Assembly (NCBI GenBank): GCA_024226315.1
Contig: JAAELT010000616.1
Coordinates: 1 to 46,325, forward strand
Direction: 5' to 3'
DNA: 46,325 bases
Source: a bacterium
Lineage (GTDB): Bacteria > Acidobacteriota > Thermoanaerobaculia > Multivoradales > J023
Shown: positions 24,814 to 32,449 of the stretch, one piece after another
How the letters are laid out: each line of letters starts with the position of its first letter
How positions within the stretch are numbered: position 1 is the stretch's first letter
The notes under the pieces: model-generated
What the model was told of the DNA's origin: nothing
The model's input: the letters and a program-made list of their open reading frames with translations, nothing else
Databases searched by the model: none
Translations under genes and position numbers: made by a program

Positions 24814-25680
24814 TCAGCGCTTCGAGGTACCTACGGCGTCGAGGTTGAACCGGTACTCCTTCGCTAGCCGGTGCTGGGGCAGGTTCCTGCCGCGGCTCCA
24901 GGGTCTTGCGGTCTTGGTCTCCTGTTCGATCAGCAGCCCGTCACCGATCGCCCGCTGGACGTAGCGGCCGGCCTGCTTGAAGCTCAGCCCGAGATGGTCT
25001 CCGGCGCTGCGGTAGGACAGGAAGAACGGCTCTCCGCGGTAGGTGCGAGCGAGCCAGTAGCAGAACGACAGCAGGCGCAGGTACCCCCGGTCGTGTGGGC
25101 TGGTGTAGTAGCTCGAGGCCAGCGGATACTGCTCAGCGAGTTCGGCAGCGAGCTCGATGTCGGGCATCTCGAGATCGGCCGGCTTGACCTTGTCCCACTG
25201 ATCGATCACGTCGTCGCGGGGGTCGAGGGCCTCGTCGTAGATGTCGTGGGTCGGCAGCTCGAGACGCTCCCATACGTCCTCGCCGAAGGTGCTTTCGATG
25301 AGCCGCACGGCCTCATAGCCGGACAGGCCCTGGTACTCCGGCCGGCCCTTCAGCAGGCAGGTGAAGAGGCAGCACGGCGAGCTGTACTGCTTCGGGCTGC
25401 CCTGGCGCTTGTCGGGGCCGTGGTAGCGCCGCCAGAAGAAGCGGTTGTTGCGATCAGCGGCGGTGACGATGGCCTCGGCGGTGTCGAGGGGCGCCAACTC
25501 CGGCGGATCCTCGCCGGCCGCGAGGTTCTCGATCCAGAGGTGCGGCGAGTGGTCGCCGTCGGGTCCGCCCCCGCCGGGGGCCTTACAGAGAGCTTCTGCG
25601 AGCTTTGAGATCTTCCCTGCGTGCGCTGAGGGCTTGCTGGGCAGCTTGGCTGGAGGCTTCTGAGTGCTTCTGTGTGTCAT
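24814..25680 (-). CDS. Hypothetical protein with winged-helix-like C-terminus
   Basis: A 288-residue protein. The first ~40 residues are basic and low in complexity. The middle contains NRNNRFFWRRYHG-type aromatic sequence and a conserved-looking YSSPCCLFTCLL. Residues ~215-265 look like a winged helix: FFLSYRSAGDHLGLSFKQAG followed by RYVQRAIGDGLLIEQE is the usual 'helix-turn-recognition helix-wing' order of replication and regulator proteins. It follows the prim-pol operon on the same strand, so a role in element replication or control is possible. No family recognised. Confidence 0.6.
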   Translation of the reverse strand: MTHRSTQKPPAKLPSKPSAHAGKISKLAEALCKAPGGGGPDGDHSPHLWIENLAAGEDPPELAPLDTAEAIVTAADRNNRFFWRRYHGPDKRQGSPKQYSSPCCLFTCLLKGRPEYQGLSGYEAVRLIESTFGEDVWERLELPTHDIYDEALDPRDDVIDQWDKVKPADLEMPDIELAAELAEQYPLASSYYTSPHDRGYLRLLSFCYWLARTYRGEPFFLSYRSAGDHLGLSFKQAGRYVQRAIGDGLLIEQETKTARPWSRGRNLPQHRLAKEYRFNLDAVGTSKR

Positions 25681-25818
25681 CTGCCCATCGGCAGGTGGCT
25701 CAGACGGCTCTCTCGGGGCTTCGGGCGGCTGGTCCTGGGGCGCCTCCGCGTCGCTTGGTGGCCCCCGGGGCAGGCGCTGGCCAGATCGATCTGCTTCCAG
25801 CCGGGCTCTCGATCTCGA

Positions 25819-26313
25819 TCAGGTCCGCGGCCGGGGCTCTGCGGCCTCGCCATCGGCTTCTCTGACTTCCGAGATCGAGCCACCGAAGATCTCCTTGACC
25901 ATGTGCACGTCACGCAGATGAGCCGGCTCTGGCGGGAGCCTGGCCAGCTTCTTGAGCTCGGATGCTCGGTAGATCACCTCGGGGCGGTCCTCAAGCGTCG
26001 ACTCCGGCACGTCGTCGGAGACGAACAGCACGTCGCACTCGAGCACCTCCGAACGGACCTGTACAACGAGCCCGGCGTCGGCGAACTCGTCCAGACTCAT
26101 CGGCGCGACCTGCTCAGGATCTGGAGCGCTGTCCGAACGAATCTCCCCTGAACGCCCGGTCAAGCTACTGACAAAACCGACAGAAGGGCTTTTGTCGGTT
26201 TTGTCGGTGTGCTGATCGTGCATTGCAGCCGTGGGATCGAGACTTTTGTCGGTTTTGTCGGTTCGGTGATCCCCAGGCGTCCAGGAGGACCACCGAGGTA
26301 CGAATTGGCTCAT
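25819..26313 (-). CDS. Hypothetical protein coupled to the prim-pol gene
   Basis: A 164-residue protein whose ATG overlaps the stop of the prim-pol gene (ATGA), showing translational coupling. The N-terminal ~55 residues hold two TDKTDKS repeats 18 codons apart, encoded by identical 20-bp DNA. The C-terminal half is folded: LVVQVRSEVLECDVLFVSDD, then EVIYRASELKKLARLPPEPA. The last ~15 residues are charged. Function unknown; likely a small replication-associated protein. The 25681-25818 gap before the next gene holds nothing clear. Confidence 0.62.
   Translation of the reverse strand: MSQFVPRWSSWTPGDHRTDKTDKSLDPTAAMHDQHTDKTDKSPSVGFVSSLTGRSGEIRSDSAPDPEQVAPMSLDEFADAGLVVQVRSEVLECDVLFVSDDVPESTLEDRPEVIYRASELKKLARLPPEPAHLRDVHMVKEIFGGSISEVREADGEAAEPRPRT
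26170..26262. repeat. Inverted and direct repeats inside the coupled gene
   Basis: GACAAAACCGACA (26170-26182) and TGTCGGTTTTGTC (26193-26205) form a perfect 13-bp inverted repeat with a 10-nt loop. CTTTTGTCGGTTTTGTCGGT occurs twice, at 26189 and 26243, 54 bp apart. Each 20-mer itself contains a 9-bp tandem duplication (TTTTGTCGG). They encode the TDKTDKS peptides on the minus strand. A weaker relative (CCGACAGAA twice) is in the prim-pol gene at about 27835. Confidence 0.85.
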
Positions 26314-28619
26314 TGCGCCTTCTCCAATGCGGCCGGATTGATCCGGAGAACCTGACTCGAGCGCCCGCCGGTCTTCTCGACAGTGACCTGCAACCAACCA
26401 TGGTCCTCCAACACCCGGGCTGCGGCGCGCACCACCTCGCCCGTCTTCAGGCCCGCCCATTCGTGACGGTAAACGTCACGCACTGTCATTCCGTCGAAGA
26501 CCGCCCGCTTTCGGATCTTGCCCCCCAGCGCGTGCGCTCCCGCGAGATCAGCTTGCAGCTCGGACGCGTAGATTTTTCGCGCATGCTGCTCCAGGAAATC
26601 GCACCAGTCAGCCGCTCGCTGCGCCGCGGTAAGCGAGACAGGCCCACTCTGGCCCGCATCCACTACTTCGATCAGGTGGAAGATCAGGGCCAAGCTCGGC
26701 ATCAGGCTTCGGTACTTCGCCAGGTGGCTCGTGAACGCAGCATGCTCTTCTGCCTCCGGAGTCCGCAGCCGTTGTTCAAGCTCTGGCAGCCAAGAAAAGA
26801 AGAGTTCCTGAGCGTCCGGGGCGAAGCGAAAGGCTGGAATGTCGTCGTCGCTGGCCTGGGGCAGCTCGTACTGGCACTGATCCAGGGCCTGGAGAATGCC
26901 CAACGCCCGCTCGCGCGCGGTCTTGTCCGGTTGCCGATCGATCAGTTGCCACGCAGCTGTACTCTCGGGCCAGACGAGAAGCTGGAATCGTTGCAGGAGA
27001 CCGTCCGCCGCGTATCCCCCCGAGAGAGCATCCGAAACGGTTCGCTTGAGCTTCGTCGGCTGAATCCCTCCGATGATCGACAGACACAATGCCGGTGCGT
27101 GGATCGTGCCGCGTCCGATGCGATCGTAGGTGTAGCTGTTGGTGCCGTTCCAGGCTTCGAGATAGAACTCGCGGTCGGCTTTCCGATCATCACGCTCCAG
27201 TGATCGGATCCAGCCGGCCAGCTCGTCGCGTTCAAGCAGCAGCCCTCTCGGATTCTGTGCCAGTAGCTCGCCGAGTTTTTCGACTGTCGGGTCGTTGACT
27301 ATAAACCGCCGCTGAACGAGGTTGTCTTCGAGCTCCTGGAACTCTCGTCGCAACTCACTCAGCTCACTTTCAAGCTCTTCCGCTGGCCGCTTCTCCTTGC
27401 CGCTGTAGGCTTTTTTCAACAAACCCTTGAGAGCGGATTCTTTGACCTTCAGGGACTCGAGTCTGGCACCGTCGTCTGTCAGCCGTCCCTCGTACTCCTT
27501 CCGCGCCTCAGCCGCCAGTCGCTTTATCGGCGACAGAGCCTCGGCCAGAGCCGGCGACTTCAACCAGCCCGGAGGTGCGATGACAGCCCCCCAGAGGTTC
27601 GGGACCACCAGCCAGTCGTCCTTGGCCTTCGGATGAATACCGACGCTCCGACCGACGACTGCCGAGACCGAGACCAGTGCCGACACAGCAACGAACTCGA
27701 GCGGCACCTGCATTCTCTCGGCGACGTCCACCAGCCACCCGTGCAGAGGCGGCGGCAGCAGCTCCGGCGGCAGACTCGGGGCGTCCGGAAGTTGTGGCGG
27801 CACCCGAAGTTCTCCGAAAGGCGCCGGCACCGAACCGACAGAACCGACAGAAGCCTGCCCAGGCTGATATCTCGAGTACGCGCTGGTGACTTTGGCCAGC
27901 GCCTCCCGCTCCGGCAGGGGAGGCGAGCAGTTGACGGCGGCTTCCTGGACCAGCCGCTCTGCCCATGGCCGCGGGACGTCGACATGCCGGAGTTTGCAGG
28001 CGAGGCGGAAGAGCTGGTCATCGCGTTGTCCCTCTGGAACGCCCGCGAGTACCTGCGCGACATTGACCGATTGTTGGCCCACTCCAGGTGCCGGCTCCTT
28101 CTTGCCCAGCAGCTCGAGCAGCCACTCCGGCGCGGGGGCGATGTTTATCGGTTCCAAGGGCACGGTCCACTCATAGACCGATCCGTTCTCGTGGACCGAT
28201 GGCGAGACGATCACATAGCCGCCAACAGCTCGAATATCGACGCCAGGTACCACGTTCACGCCGTTTCGTACCTTGACGCCTTCCGCGGAGTACCAGAAGT
28301 GGTACCCGCGACCGGTCCGTGCTGTCGCTGTCGCGGGCAGCGAGCGCTCTTCGTGCTTCAAACGGTGGAGTGCATCGTCGGAATCGACATCAAGAACAAG
28401 ACTCCCTACCGGGACAGCGAGACCGATGTTGGCGTTCGGATATGATCTCAACCACTCCTGGATGGTCTCCTGGTCCGTGGTCGCGTCCTTGACGCCGTGA
28501 GAGGTCAGAGGTACCTTCCCTCGTGGTTTGACCGGCAGAACCGCCCAACCCTCGCTGGCGTACTCAAGTGCTGCCTCGAACATCGCGGGCGCCCTTTCGT
28601 CTCTGCATGGCTCGCTCAT
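26310..28619 (-). CDS. Bifunctional primase-polymerase with DUF3987 helicase-like domain
   Basis: A 769-residue replication protein. Residues ~13-160 are an archaeo-eukaryotic-type prim-pol domain: MFEAALEYASEGWAVLPVKP, catalytic DxD at residues 77-79 (LVLDVDSDD), and GRGYHFWY with the motif II histidine near 107. Residues ~165-290 link with a second helical region (VAQVLAGVPEGQRDDQLFRL). The C-terminal half is DUF3987, with a degenerate P-loop APPGWLKSPAL and LLERDELAGWIRSLERDD as the Walker B-like part. Such proteins prime and often unwind DNA in plasmids, phages, satellites and integrative elements. ATG at 28619 is 2 nt after the HTH gene stop; the long upstream frame overlaps that gene and is not needed. 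The linker has a SVGSVGS repeat. Confidence 0.9.
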   Translation of the reverse strand: MSEPCRDERAPAMFEAALEYASEGWAVLPVKPRGKVPLTSHGVKDATTDQETIQEWLRSYPNANIGLAVPVGSLVLDVDSDDALHRLKHEERSLPATATARTGRGYHFWYSAEGVKVRNGVNVVPGVDIRAVGGYVIVSPSVHENGSVYEWTVPLEPINIAPAPEWLLELLGKKEPAPGVGQQSVNVAQVLAGVPEGQRDDQLFRLACKLRHVDVPRPWAERLVQEAAVNCSPPLPEREALAKVTSAYSRYQPGQASVGSVGSVPAPFGELRVPPQLPDAPSLPPELLPPPLHGWLVDVAERMQVPLEFVAVSALVSVSAVVGRSVGIHPKAKDDWLVVPNLWGAVIAPPGWLKSPALAEALSPIKRLAAEARKEYEGRLTDDGARLESLKVKESALKGLLKKAYSGKEKRPAEELESELSELRREFQELEDNLVQRRFIVNDPTVEKLGELLAQNPRGLLLERDELAGWIRSLERDDRKADREFYLEAWNGTNSYTYDRIGRGTIHAPALCLSIIGGIQPTKLKRTVSDALSGGYAADGLLQRFQLLVWPESTAAWQLIDRQPDKTARERALGILQALDQCQYELPQASDDDIPAFRFAPDAQELFFSWLPELEQRLRTPEAEEHAAFTSHLAKYRSLMPSLALIFHLIEVVDAGQSGPVSLTAAQRAADWCDFLEQHARKIYASELQADLAGAHALGGKIRKRAVFDGMTVRDVYRHEWAGLKTGEVVRAAARVLEDHGWLQVTVEKTGGRSSQVLRINPAALEKAQ

Positions 28620-28621
28620 CG

Positions 28622-28951
28622 TCAGCCACTCGTCGAGCTGCTGCTGGTAGACGTCTGTAGCCGCTCCTCGACCCAGGCGGCGAGGTCGCTCAGCCTGTAC
28701 CGGACCATCCTCCGGGAGACCTTCACGAACGGCGGTCCGCCCCCACGAACCCGCCATGCCTCTAAGGTTCTTGGAGTAGCGCCCACGTAGGCTGCGGTCT
28801 CTTCCGTTGTCAGTAGAGGATCGATGATCGCAGGAGACAACCGCTCGAGGACTGTCGCGAGTCGCTGCGGAAGGCCGGCGCTCAACAGGCCAGTTGAGGG
28901 TGAGTGACTTGTGCCGCTACGGCGTGCTTTGGTGTCTTCATCGTTGGCCAT
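28622..28951 (-). CDS. AlpA/excisionase-like helix-turn-helix protein
   Basis: A 109-residue protein whose C-terminal ~60 residues are a MerR-type (HTH_17) winged helix: LLTTEETAAYVGATPRTLEA then WRVRGGGPPFVKVSRRMVRY and RLSDLAAWVEERL, the standard pattern of AlpA-like regulators and excisionases. The first ~45 residues are a variable linker. It directly precedes the prim-pol gene (2-nt gap), the order seen in many integrative elements and satellites. It probably controls the replication operon or excision. The 119-nt region upstream has an inverted repeat GGATCGAT...AACGATCC near 28990-29015 on the minus strand. Confidence 0.85.
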   Translation of the reverse strand: MANDEDTKARRSGTSHSPSTGLLSAGLPQRLATVLERLSPAIIDPLLTTEETAAYVGATPRTLEAWRVRGGGPPFVKVSRRMVRYRLSDLAAWVEERLQTSTSSSSTSG

Positions 28952-29070
28952 GACCGCACCGTACTACGACATGGCTTCTCCGGAGTGGATCGTTTTGCCG
29001 TTTCGCAGAATCGATCCATTCGGCCGGATGACCCGTGCCCGACAGGCGGCCAGCAACGCGGAGAGTCGGG

Positions 29071-29988
29071 TTATTTCTTCTGCGAGGCTCTCTTGACGGG
29101 TCTGATGCGCAACTTCAGCAGCCTTGCTGCCTCCTTCACACCCCGCTCGACCTGGGTATGGAGGTCCTGTTCCGGCAGTTCCTTGAGGTGGTCTTTCGCA
29201 ATGCGTCTATACGAGTGACCGTGAAGCTGCCTCGCGGCTAGCCACCTTAGAGGCTCTTCGCCTGAGTACTTCGTGGCCGGCACTGATCTCTGAAAGAGAA
29301 CAGGAAGGATCTGACAGTGTTCCTTGAAATCCCTCACGTGCGCCGCGAATTCTCGTTTCAGTCTCTTCTCGGCTGCCTCAAGCGTCTCATCCGGAAACAA
29401 CCAGCCTGTTGGCTGAAATGGATGGATCGGCACCCTGAACCGGGGGGGTGACCTACTCTGAGCACCAAGAAGTGCGATATCTTTGTGAAGGTCGAAGGAC
29501 CACTTACACGGAGGATTCTTTCTCTTTTCAATAGCAGTCCATAGCAGGACCCAGAGAAGCACCGTACTGAAGGCGTGCTTTGCTATGACATCGGCTTCGA
29601 GAAAATGTCTCTTCTGCCACTGTCCTAGGTACTGAGATAGTAAAGAGGTTGAAGATTTCTCGCGAGTCTTTCTAAATATTTGGTAGAGGTCATCGAGCAC
29701 TCTTGGTCGCTTTTCATCGATGATCTTGAGAAAGGCTATTGCTGCGATCGAGCGTTGGCTTGTTCTCTCGGTTAACCCTGCCGAGACGTGGGCGATGCTG
29801 TAAAGTGCCCTGGTTAGATTCGCAGACAGTTCCCTTTCTTGCTCGGGCGTATCCTCTCTCACGAGAGATCCGAGGATTTGGGGGCCAGCATACCGAACTA
29901 CATCAAAGATCTCTCCCTCTGCGCCCTTTTCCGCAGACTTTCCCATCTCGACAATCATCGCCAAGGCCAACTTGAAATCGTCGGGCAA
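29071..29988 (-). CDS. Hypothetical cargo protein with C-terminal HTH-like region
   Basis: A 305-residue protein of unknown family. It is helical at the N-terminus, has a hydrophobic stretch near residue 140 (FSTVLLWVLLWTAI), and ends in a likely DNA-binding segment: EPLRWLAARQLHGHSYRRIA then KDHLKELPEQ and VERGVKEAARLLKLRIRP. The gene is AT-richer than the flanking replication genes. TTG at 29988 has GAGGGG about 9 nt upstream; a later ATG (residue 11) is also possible. It lies 22 nt after the integrase stop, so the two may be co-transcribed. This slot next to the integrase often carries accessory genes. Confidence 0.65.
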   Translation of the reverse strand: MPDDFKLALAMIVEMGKSAEKGAEGEIFDVVRYAGPQILGSLVREDTPEQERELSANLTRALYSIAHVSAGLTERTSQRSIAAIAFLKIIDEKRPRVLDDLYQIFRKTREKSSTSLLSQYLGQWQKRHFLEADVIAKHAFSTVLLWVLLWTAIEKRKNPPCKWSFDLHKDIALLGAQSRSPPRFRVPIHPFQPTGWLFPDETLEAAEKRLKREFAAHVRDFKEHCQILPVLFQRSVPATKYSGEEPLRWLAARQLHGHSYRRIAKDHLKELPEQDLHTQVERGVKEAARLLKLRIRPVKRASQKK

Positions 29989-30010
29989 CGGAGAAACCCC
30001 TCAGAGGTCT

Positions 30011-31321
30011 CTAAGTCCCGATCGGAACGCCGTCCACTTTCGGCTGCCCGGACATCACAGCCGCGATGTGCGCGCCGATCCGCTCGTTCGCCTCGCGCAC
30101 CGGATCATCCGCCAAGTGGGCGTAGCGCTCGGTCATCGAGGCGTTGGAGTGGCCGAGCACCTTGCCGATCATCGGGAGAGGCAGGCCGAGGTTGACGCCG
30201 AAGCTGGCGTAGCTGTGACGAAGATCATGGAGGCGGACGTCCTCGAGACCGGCCGCGCTACGGATGCGCTGCCATTGGCTGTTGAGAGAGTGCAGGTGGC
30301 TTCCCGGCTTGCGGCCGGGGATCACGAAGGGGCCGTCTGCTCGACGCTCGATCTCCGAGAGCACCTGGAGCGCCGCGCTGTTGAGCGGCACGGTCTTCGG
30401 GCCGGTCTTGCTGTCCGGCAACCGGAGGCAGCCAGCCTCGAAGTCGACGTAGTCCCATCGCAGTTCGAGGATCTCGTTGCGCCTGCAGCCGGTCAGGATG
30501 AGTAGCCGGATCGCGGTGATTGCCTCCGGCAACACGGACCCCGACCGCTCCGCCTCGGCCAGGACTTCCGATAGGCGACTGAGCTCTGTGGCCGAGAGGT
30601 GCCGCTCCCGCTTTGGCACCTTGTAGCGCTGGACATGCCGGACCGGGTTCGACCCCTCGGGCCGCCATCCCCAGACCTCAGCCAGGCTGAACGCTTTGGA
30701 CAGCAGGCCCCGAACGTTGTTGGCAGCGCCCGGCGTCGCCGCCATGGCGGTATGGATCTCGGCGATGTCGGTGCGGGTGATGTCGACTACCCGGCGGCTG
30801 CCGAGCCTGGGAAGGACGTGCCGGCGAAACCTCTGACGGTCCTGGTCGACACAGACCGGCTTCTTGTTGACCTTCGAGTGCTCCTCGATGAACCGCTCGG
30901 CCAGGTCCGCCATCGTAGGAGCCCTCCTGTACGCCATCCGGCCTTCCGCAGGGTCCTTGCCCTTGCGCGCCTGCCGAAGTACGTCCAGAGCCTCCGTACG
31001 GGCCTCGTGGACCGTCATCTCTCCGTAGCGGCCGAGGCTGTAGAACCGCTGCTTGCCCTTGACGCGGTACGTCAGCACGAAGACCTTGCGGCCCGACGGG
31101 TAAACGCGCAGGCCGAAGCCGGCCATCTCCGTGTCCCAGACGTAGTAGGCGCCGCGGGGATGCGACGCGGGGGGCTCGTACCGGGCGGCGTCGACCGCCC
31201 GCTTGGTGAGCTTCTTCCGCCTGGCGGCTCGCTTCTGCCGCTTCGGGGCTCGGTCAGCAGGTCTGCGCCTCTCTACCGGTCGCGGTTTGAACTCGAGCGG
31301 CGCGGTCAGTCCTGGCTCCAC
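30011..31321 (-). CDS. int: Tyrosine integrase of the mobile element
   Basis: A 436-residue P4-like integrase. The first ~45 residues are basic, then a DUF4102-type arm-binding domain (YYVWDTEMAGFGLRVYPSGR, YSLGRYGEMTVHEARTEA), a SAM-like core-binding domain (~140-240) and the catalytic domain: Arg I in LTGCRRNEILEL, Lys in SKTGPKTVPL, HxxR in HDLRHSYASFG, LGHSNASMTERYAHL with the second His and nucleophile Tyr. The GTG start has AGGAGG 7 nt upstream. It is at the right end of the element and reads inward; the att site would be expected between here and the palindrome array. No tRNA gene is seen beside it. Confidence 0.95.
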   Translation of the reverse strand: MEPGLTAPLEFKPRPVERRRPADRAPKRQKRAARRKKLTKRAVDAARYEPPASHPRGAYYVWDTEMAGFGLRVYPSGRKVFVLTYRVKGKQRFYSLGRYGEMTVHEARTEALDVLRQARKGKDPAEGRMAYRRAPTMADLAERFIEEHSKVNKKPVCVDQDRQRFRRHVLPRLGSRRVVDITRTDIAEIHTAMAATPGAANNVRGLLSKAFSLAEVWGWRPEGSNPVRHVQRYKVPKRERHLSATELSRLSEVLAEAERSGSVLPEAITAIRLLILTGCRRNEILELRWDYVDFEAGCLRLPDSKTGPKTVPLNSAALQVLSEIERRADGPFVIPGRKPGSHLHSLNSQWQRIRSAAGLEDVRLHDLRHSYASFGVNLGLPLPMIGKVLGHSNASMTERYAHLADDPVREANERIGAHIAAVMSGQPKVDGVPIGT

Positions 31322-31442
31322 GGGGGCACCTCCTAGGGTTCAGGGTGAGCAAACCATGAGCAAACACCCGAGGTCCAACTCAGTAGTGCTTTGGCGTGCT
31401 CCATGGTAGACAGGCTACGCTCATAAACCTCCGATTGTCAAC

Positions 31443-31454
31443 ACTTACGTAAGT
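31443..31454. promoter_or_regulatory. 12-bp palindrome upstream of int
   Basis: ACTTACGTAAGT is perfectly self-complementary. It is in the 170-nt stretch between the integrase start and the large palindrome array, which also has several GTCGT/GTACT-type short repeats (31457-31485). It may be a recombinase core or an operator. Confidence 0.35.
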
Positions 31455-31492
31455 AGTCGTGCTACGTCGTACTCAGTCGTAGACCGTTGAAT

Positions 31493-31844
31493 GATTCACC
31501 CTGAATCGCACCCCGCGGCAAAACAAGGGACCACGATTCACGCTGAATCGCACCCTCCTGAAAACCCGGGGGGTTGCGATTCACTGTGAATCGCACCTTC
31601 CTCACGTAACCGAGGTTACGATTCACCCTGAATCGCACCTTCCTCACGTAACCGAGGTTACGATTCACCCTGAATCGCGGGTCCCGTCGCGTAACCGAGG
31701 TTGCGATTCACCGTGAATCGCGCCTCCGTCGCGTAACCGAGGTTACGATTCACTCTGAATCGTGCCTCCAACGCGTAACCAAAGGGGCGATTCACCGTGA
31801 ATCGCCCCTTCTGGCGTGACCGCCGCCGCGATTCACCGTGAATG
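31493..31844. repeat. Array of nine 15-bp palindromes at ~42-bp spacing
   Basis: Nine copies of GATTCAC-N-GTGAATC (allowing one or two changes) start at 31493, 31535, 31578, 31620, 31662, 31705, 31747, 31789 and 31830. Spacing is 41-43 bp, equal to four turns of B-DNA, so all sites face one side. Spacers 3-6 are conserved too and contain a second palindrome, GTAACC-GA-GGTTAC, placed at a constant distance. The last copy is degraded at its right end. On the minus strand the array can be read as a 14-residue repeat (VNRNLGYVRKVRF), but the 41- and 43-bp units shift the frame. It sits between the leftward int gene and a rightward small gene whose promoter begins 7 nt after the array. Confidence 0.95.
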
Positions 31845-31850
31845 GCCGCT

Positions 31851-31879
31851 CTGACCGATCTGTCTCGGCCTGCTAGACT
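31851..31879 (+). promoter_or_regulatory. Promoter abutting the palindrome array
   Basis: CTGACC, 17 nt, then TAGACT make a good sigma-70-type promoter. The -35 begins 7 nt after the last palindrome. The -10 ends 12 nt before the GTG start codon, so the transcript would have little or no leader. Confidence 0.55.
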
Positions 31880-31890
31880 CGGAATGCTAT

Positions 31891-32184
31891 GTGAGCACGC
31901 TGAGAATGCTGAAACGGGCCAAAAGGGGACCAGGGACCTGGGTGGCCCGGTATGGGACGAGCCTGGTATGTGTCCGCTATCGCTACGACGAAGACACTCG
32001 CGAGCACCCGAGGCCGGTGGAACTGGTGATCCAGTGGCGCTCGGGAGCACCCGAGACAGATTCCCCTGCCGCGGGGAACGTCGGCAGCCGGGCCGCCGGC
32101 GCCGCGGCCCAGAGGCTGGCTCCGCGGATCGGCTCGAGCGGGCGGGATCCGCAGCGGCGGGTCGAGTCGGCCGGAGGCTGGTAA
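31891..32184 (+). CDS. Small mobile-element-type protein
   Basis: A 97-residue protein (GTG start; 92 from the ATG at 31906). Its first half, GTWVARYGTSLVCVRYRYDE and VELVIQWR, resembles a short uncharacterised protein often found on integrative elements and plasmids, with the recognisable 'G..LVCVRYRYD' core. The second half is Ala/Arg-rich and likely disordered. The overlapping longer frame 31842-32414 starts inside the array and is low complexity, so it was set aside. The gene is placed directly after the array and its promoter, so it may be controlled by the array-binding protein, or be it. Confidence 0.55.
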   Translation: MSTLRMLKRAKRGPGTWVARYGTSLVCVRYRYDEDTREHPRPVELVIQWRSGAPETDSPAAGNVGSRAAGAAAQRLAPRIGSSGRDPQRRVESAGGW

Positions 32185-32262
32185 GGACTGGTCTGGCGGG
32201 TCTGGATCTTGAATCGCGACGTCGTCGAGCGTCTGGATCCGCTGCACCGGGTCGTGGGTGGA

Positions 32263-32369
32263 GGTGGCTAGATGTGGAAACCGGGTGTCTAGATATGGAA
32301 ACCTCGGGGGTGTCTAAATGTAGACACCGGGTTTCCAGATATGGACACCTGTGTCTAGATTTAGAAACC
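32263..32369. repeat. Array of five 20-bp motifs at ~21-bp spacing
   Basis: Copies begin at 32263, 32284, 32309, 32330 and 32350; consensus GGTGTCTAGATATGGAAACC. Outer arms vary between GTGTC and TTTCC on the left and GAAACC and GACACC on the right, so copies can be read in either orientation. The third is a perfect hairpin, GGTGTCTA-AATG-TAGACACC. Spacing is 20-25 bp, mostly two helical turns. The last copy overlaps the -35 region of the next gene's promoter. Confidence 0.88.
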
Positions 32370-32389
32370 GCGTGTCCGCATAATATAAC
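32360..32389 (+). promoter_or_regulatory. Candidate promoter of the TIR/NDT-like gene
   Basis: TTTAGA at 32360 and TATAAC at 32384 are separated by 18 nt, in a locally AT-rich stretch (CATAATATAAC). The -35 lies inside the last copy of the 20-bp array, implying repression or activation through the array. The leader would be ~55 nt. Confidence 0.42.
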
Positions 32390-32449
32390 TGTTCGCCGGC
32401 CGGACAGGAGTTAACACTACGGTGGAGCGTTGTAGAATAGGAAGTAGAA

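Noticed and set aside
31322..31492. tRNA gene as the integration target beside int
   Set aside because: No cloverleaf or GGTTCGAATCC-type T-loop sequence is present on either strand.
31493..31844. CRISPR array
   Set aside because: The palindromic repeats are only 15 bp, the intervening sequences are largely alike and not unique spacers, and no cas gene is near.
31462..32050. Repeat protein encoded on the minus strand of the palindrome array
   Set aside because: Unit lengths of 41 and 43 bp shift the frame between copies, and the open stretches stop inside the array; palindrome symmetry explains the pattern better.
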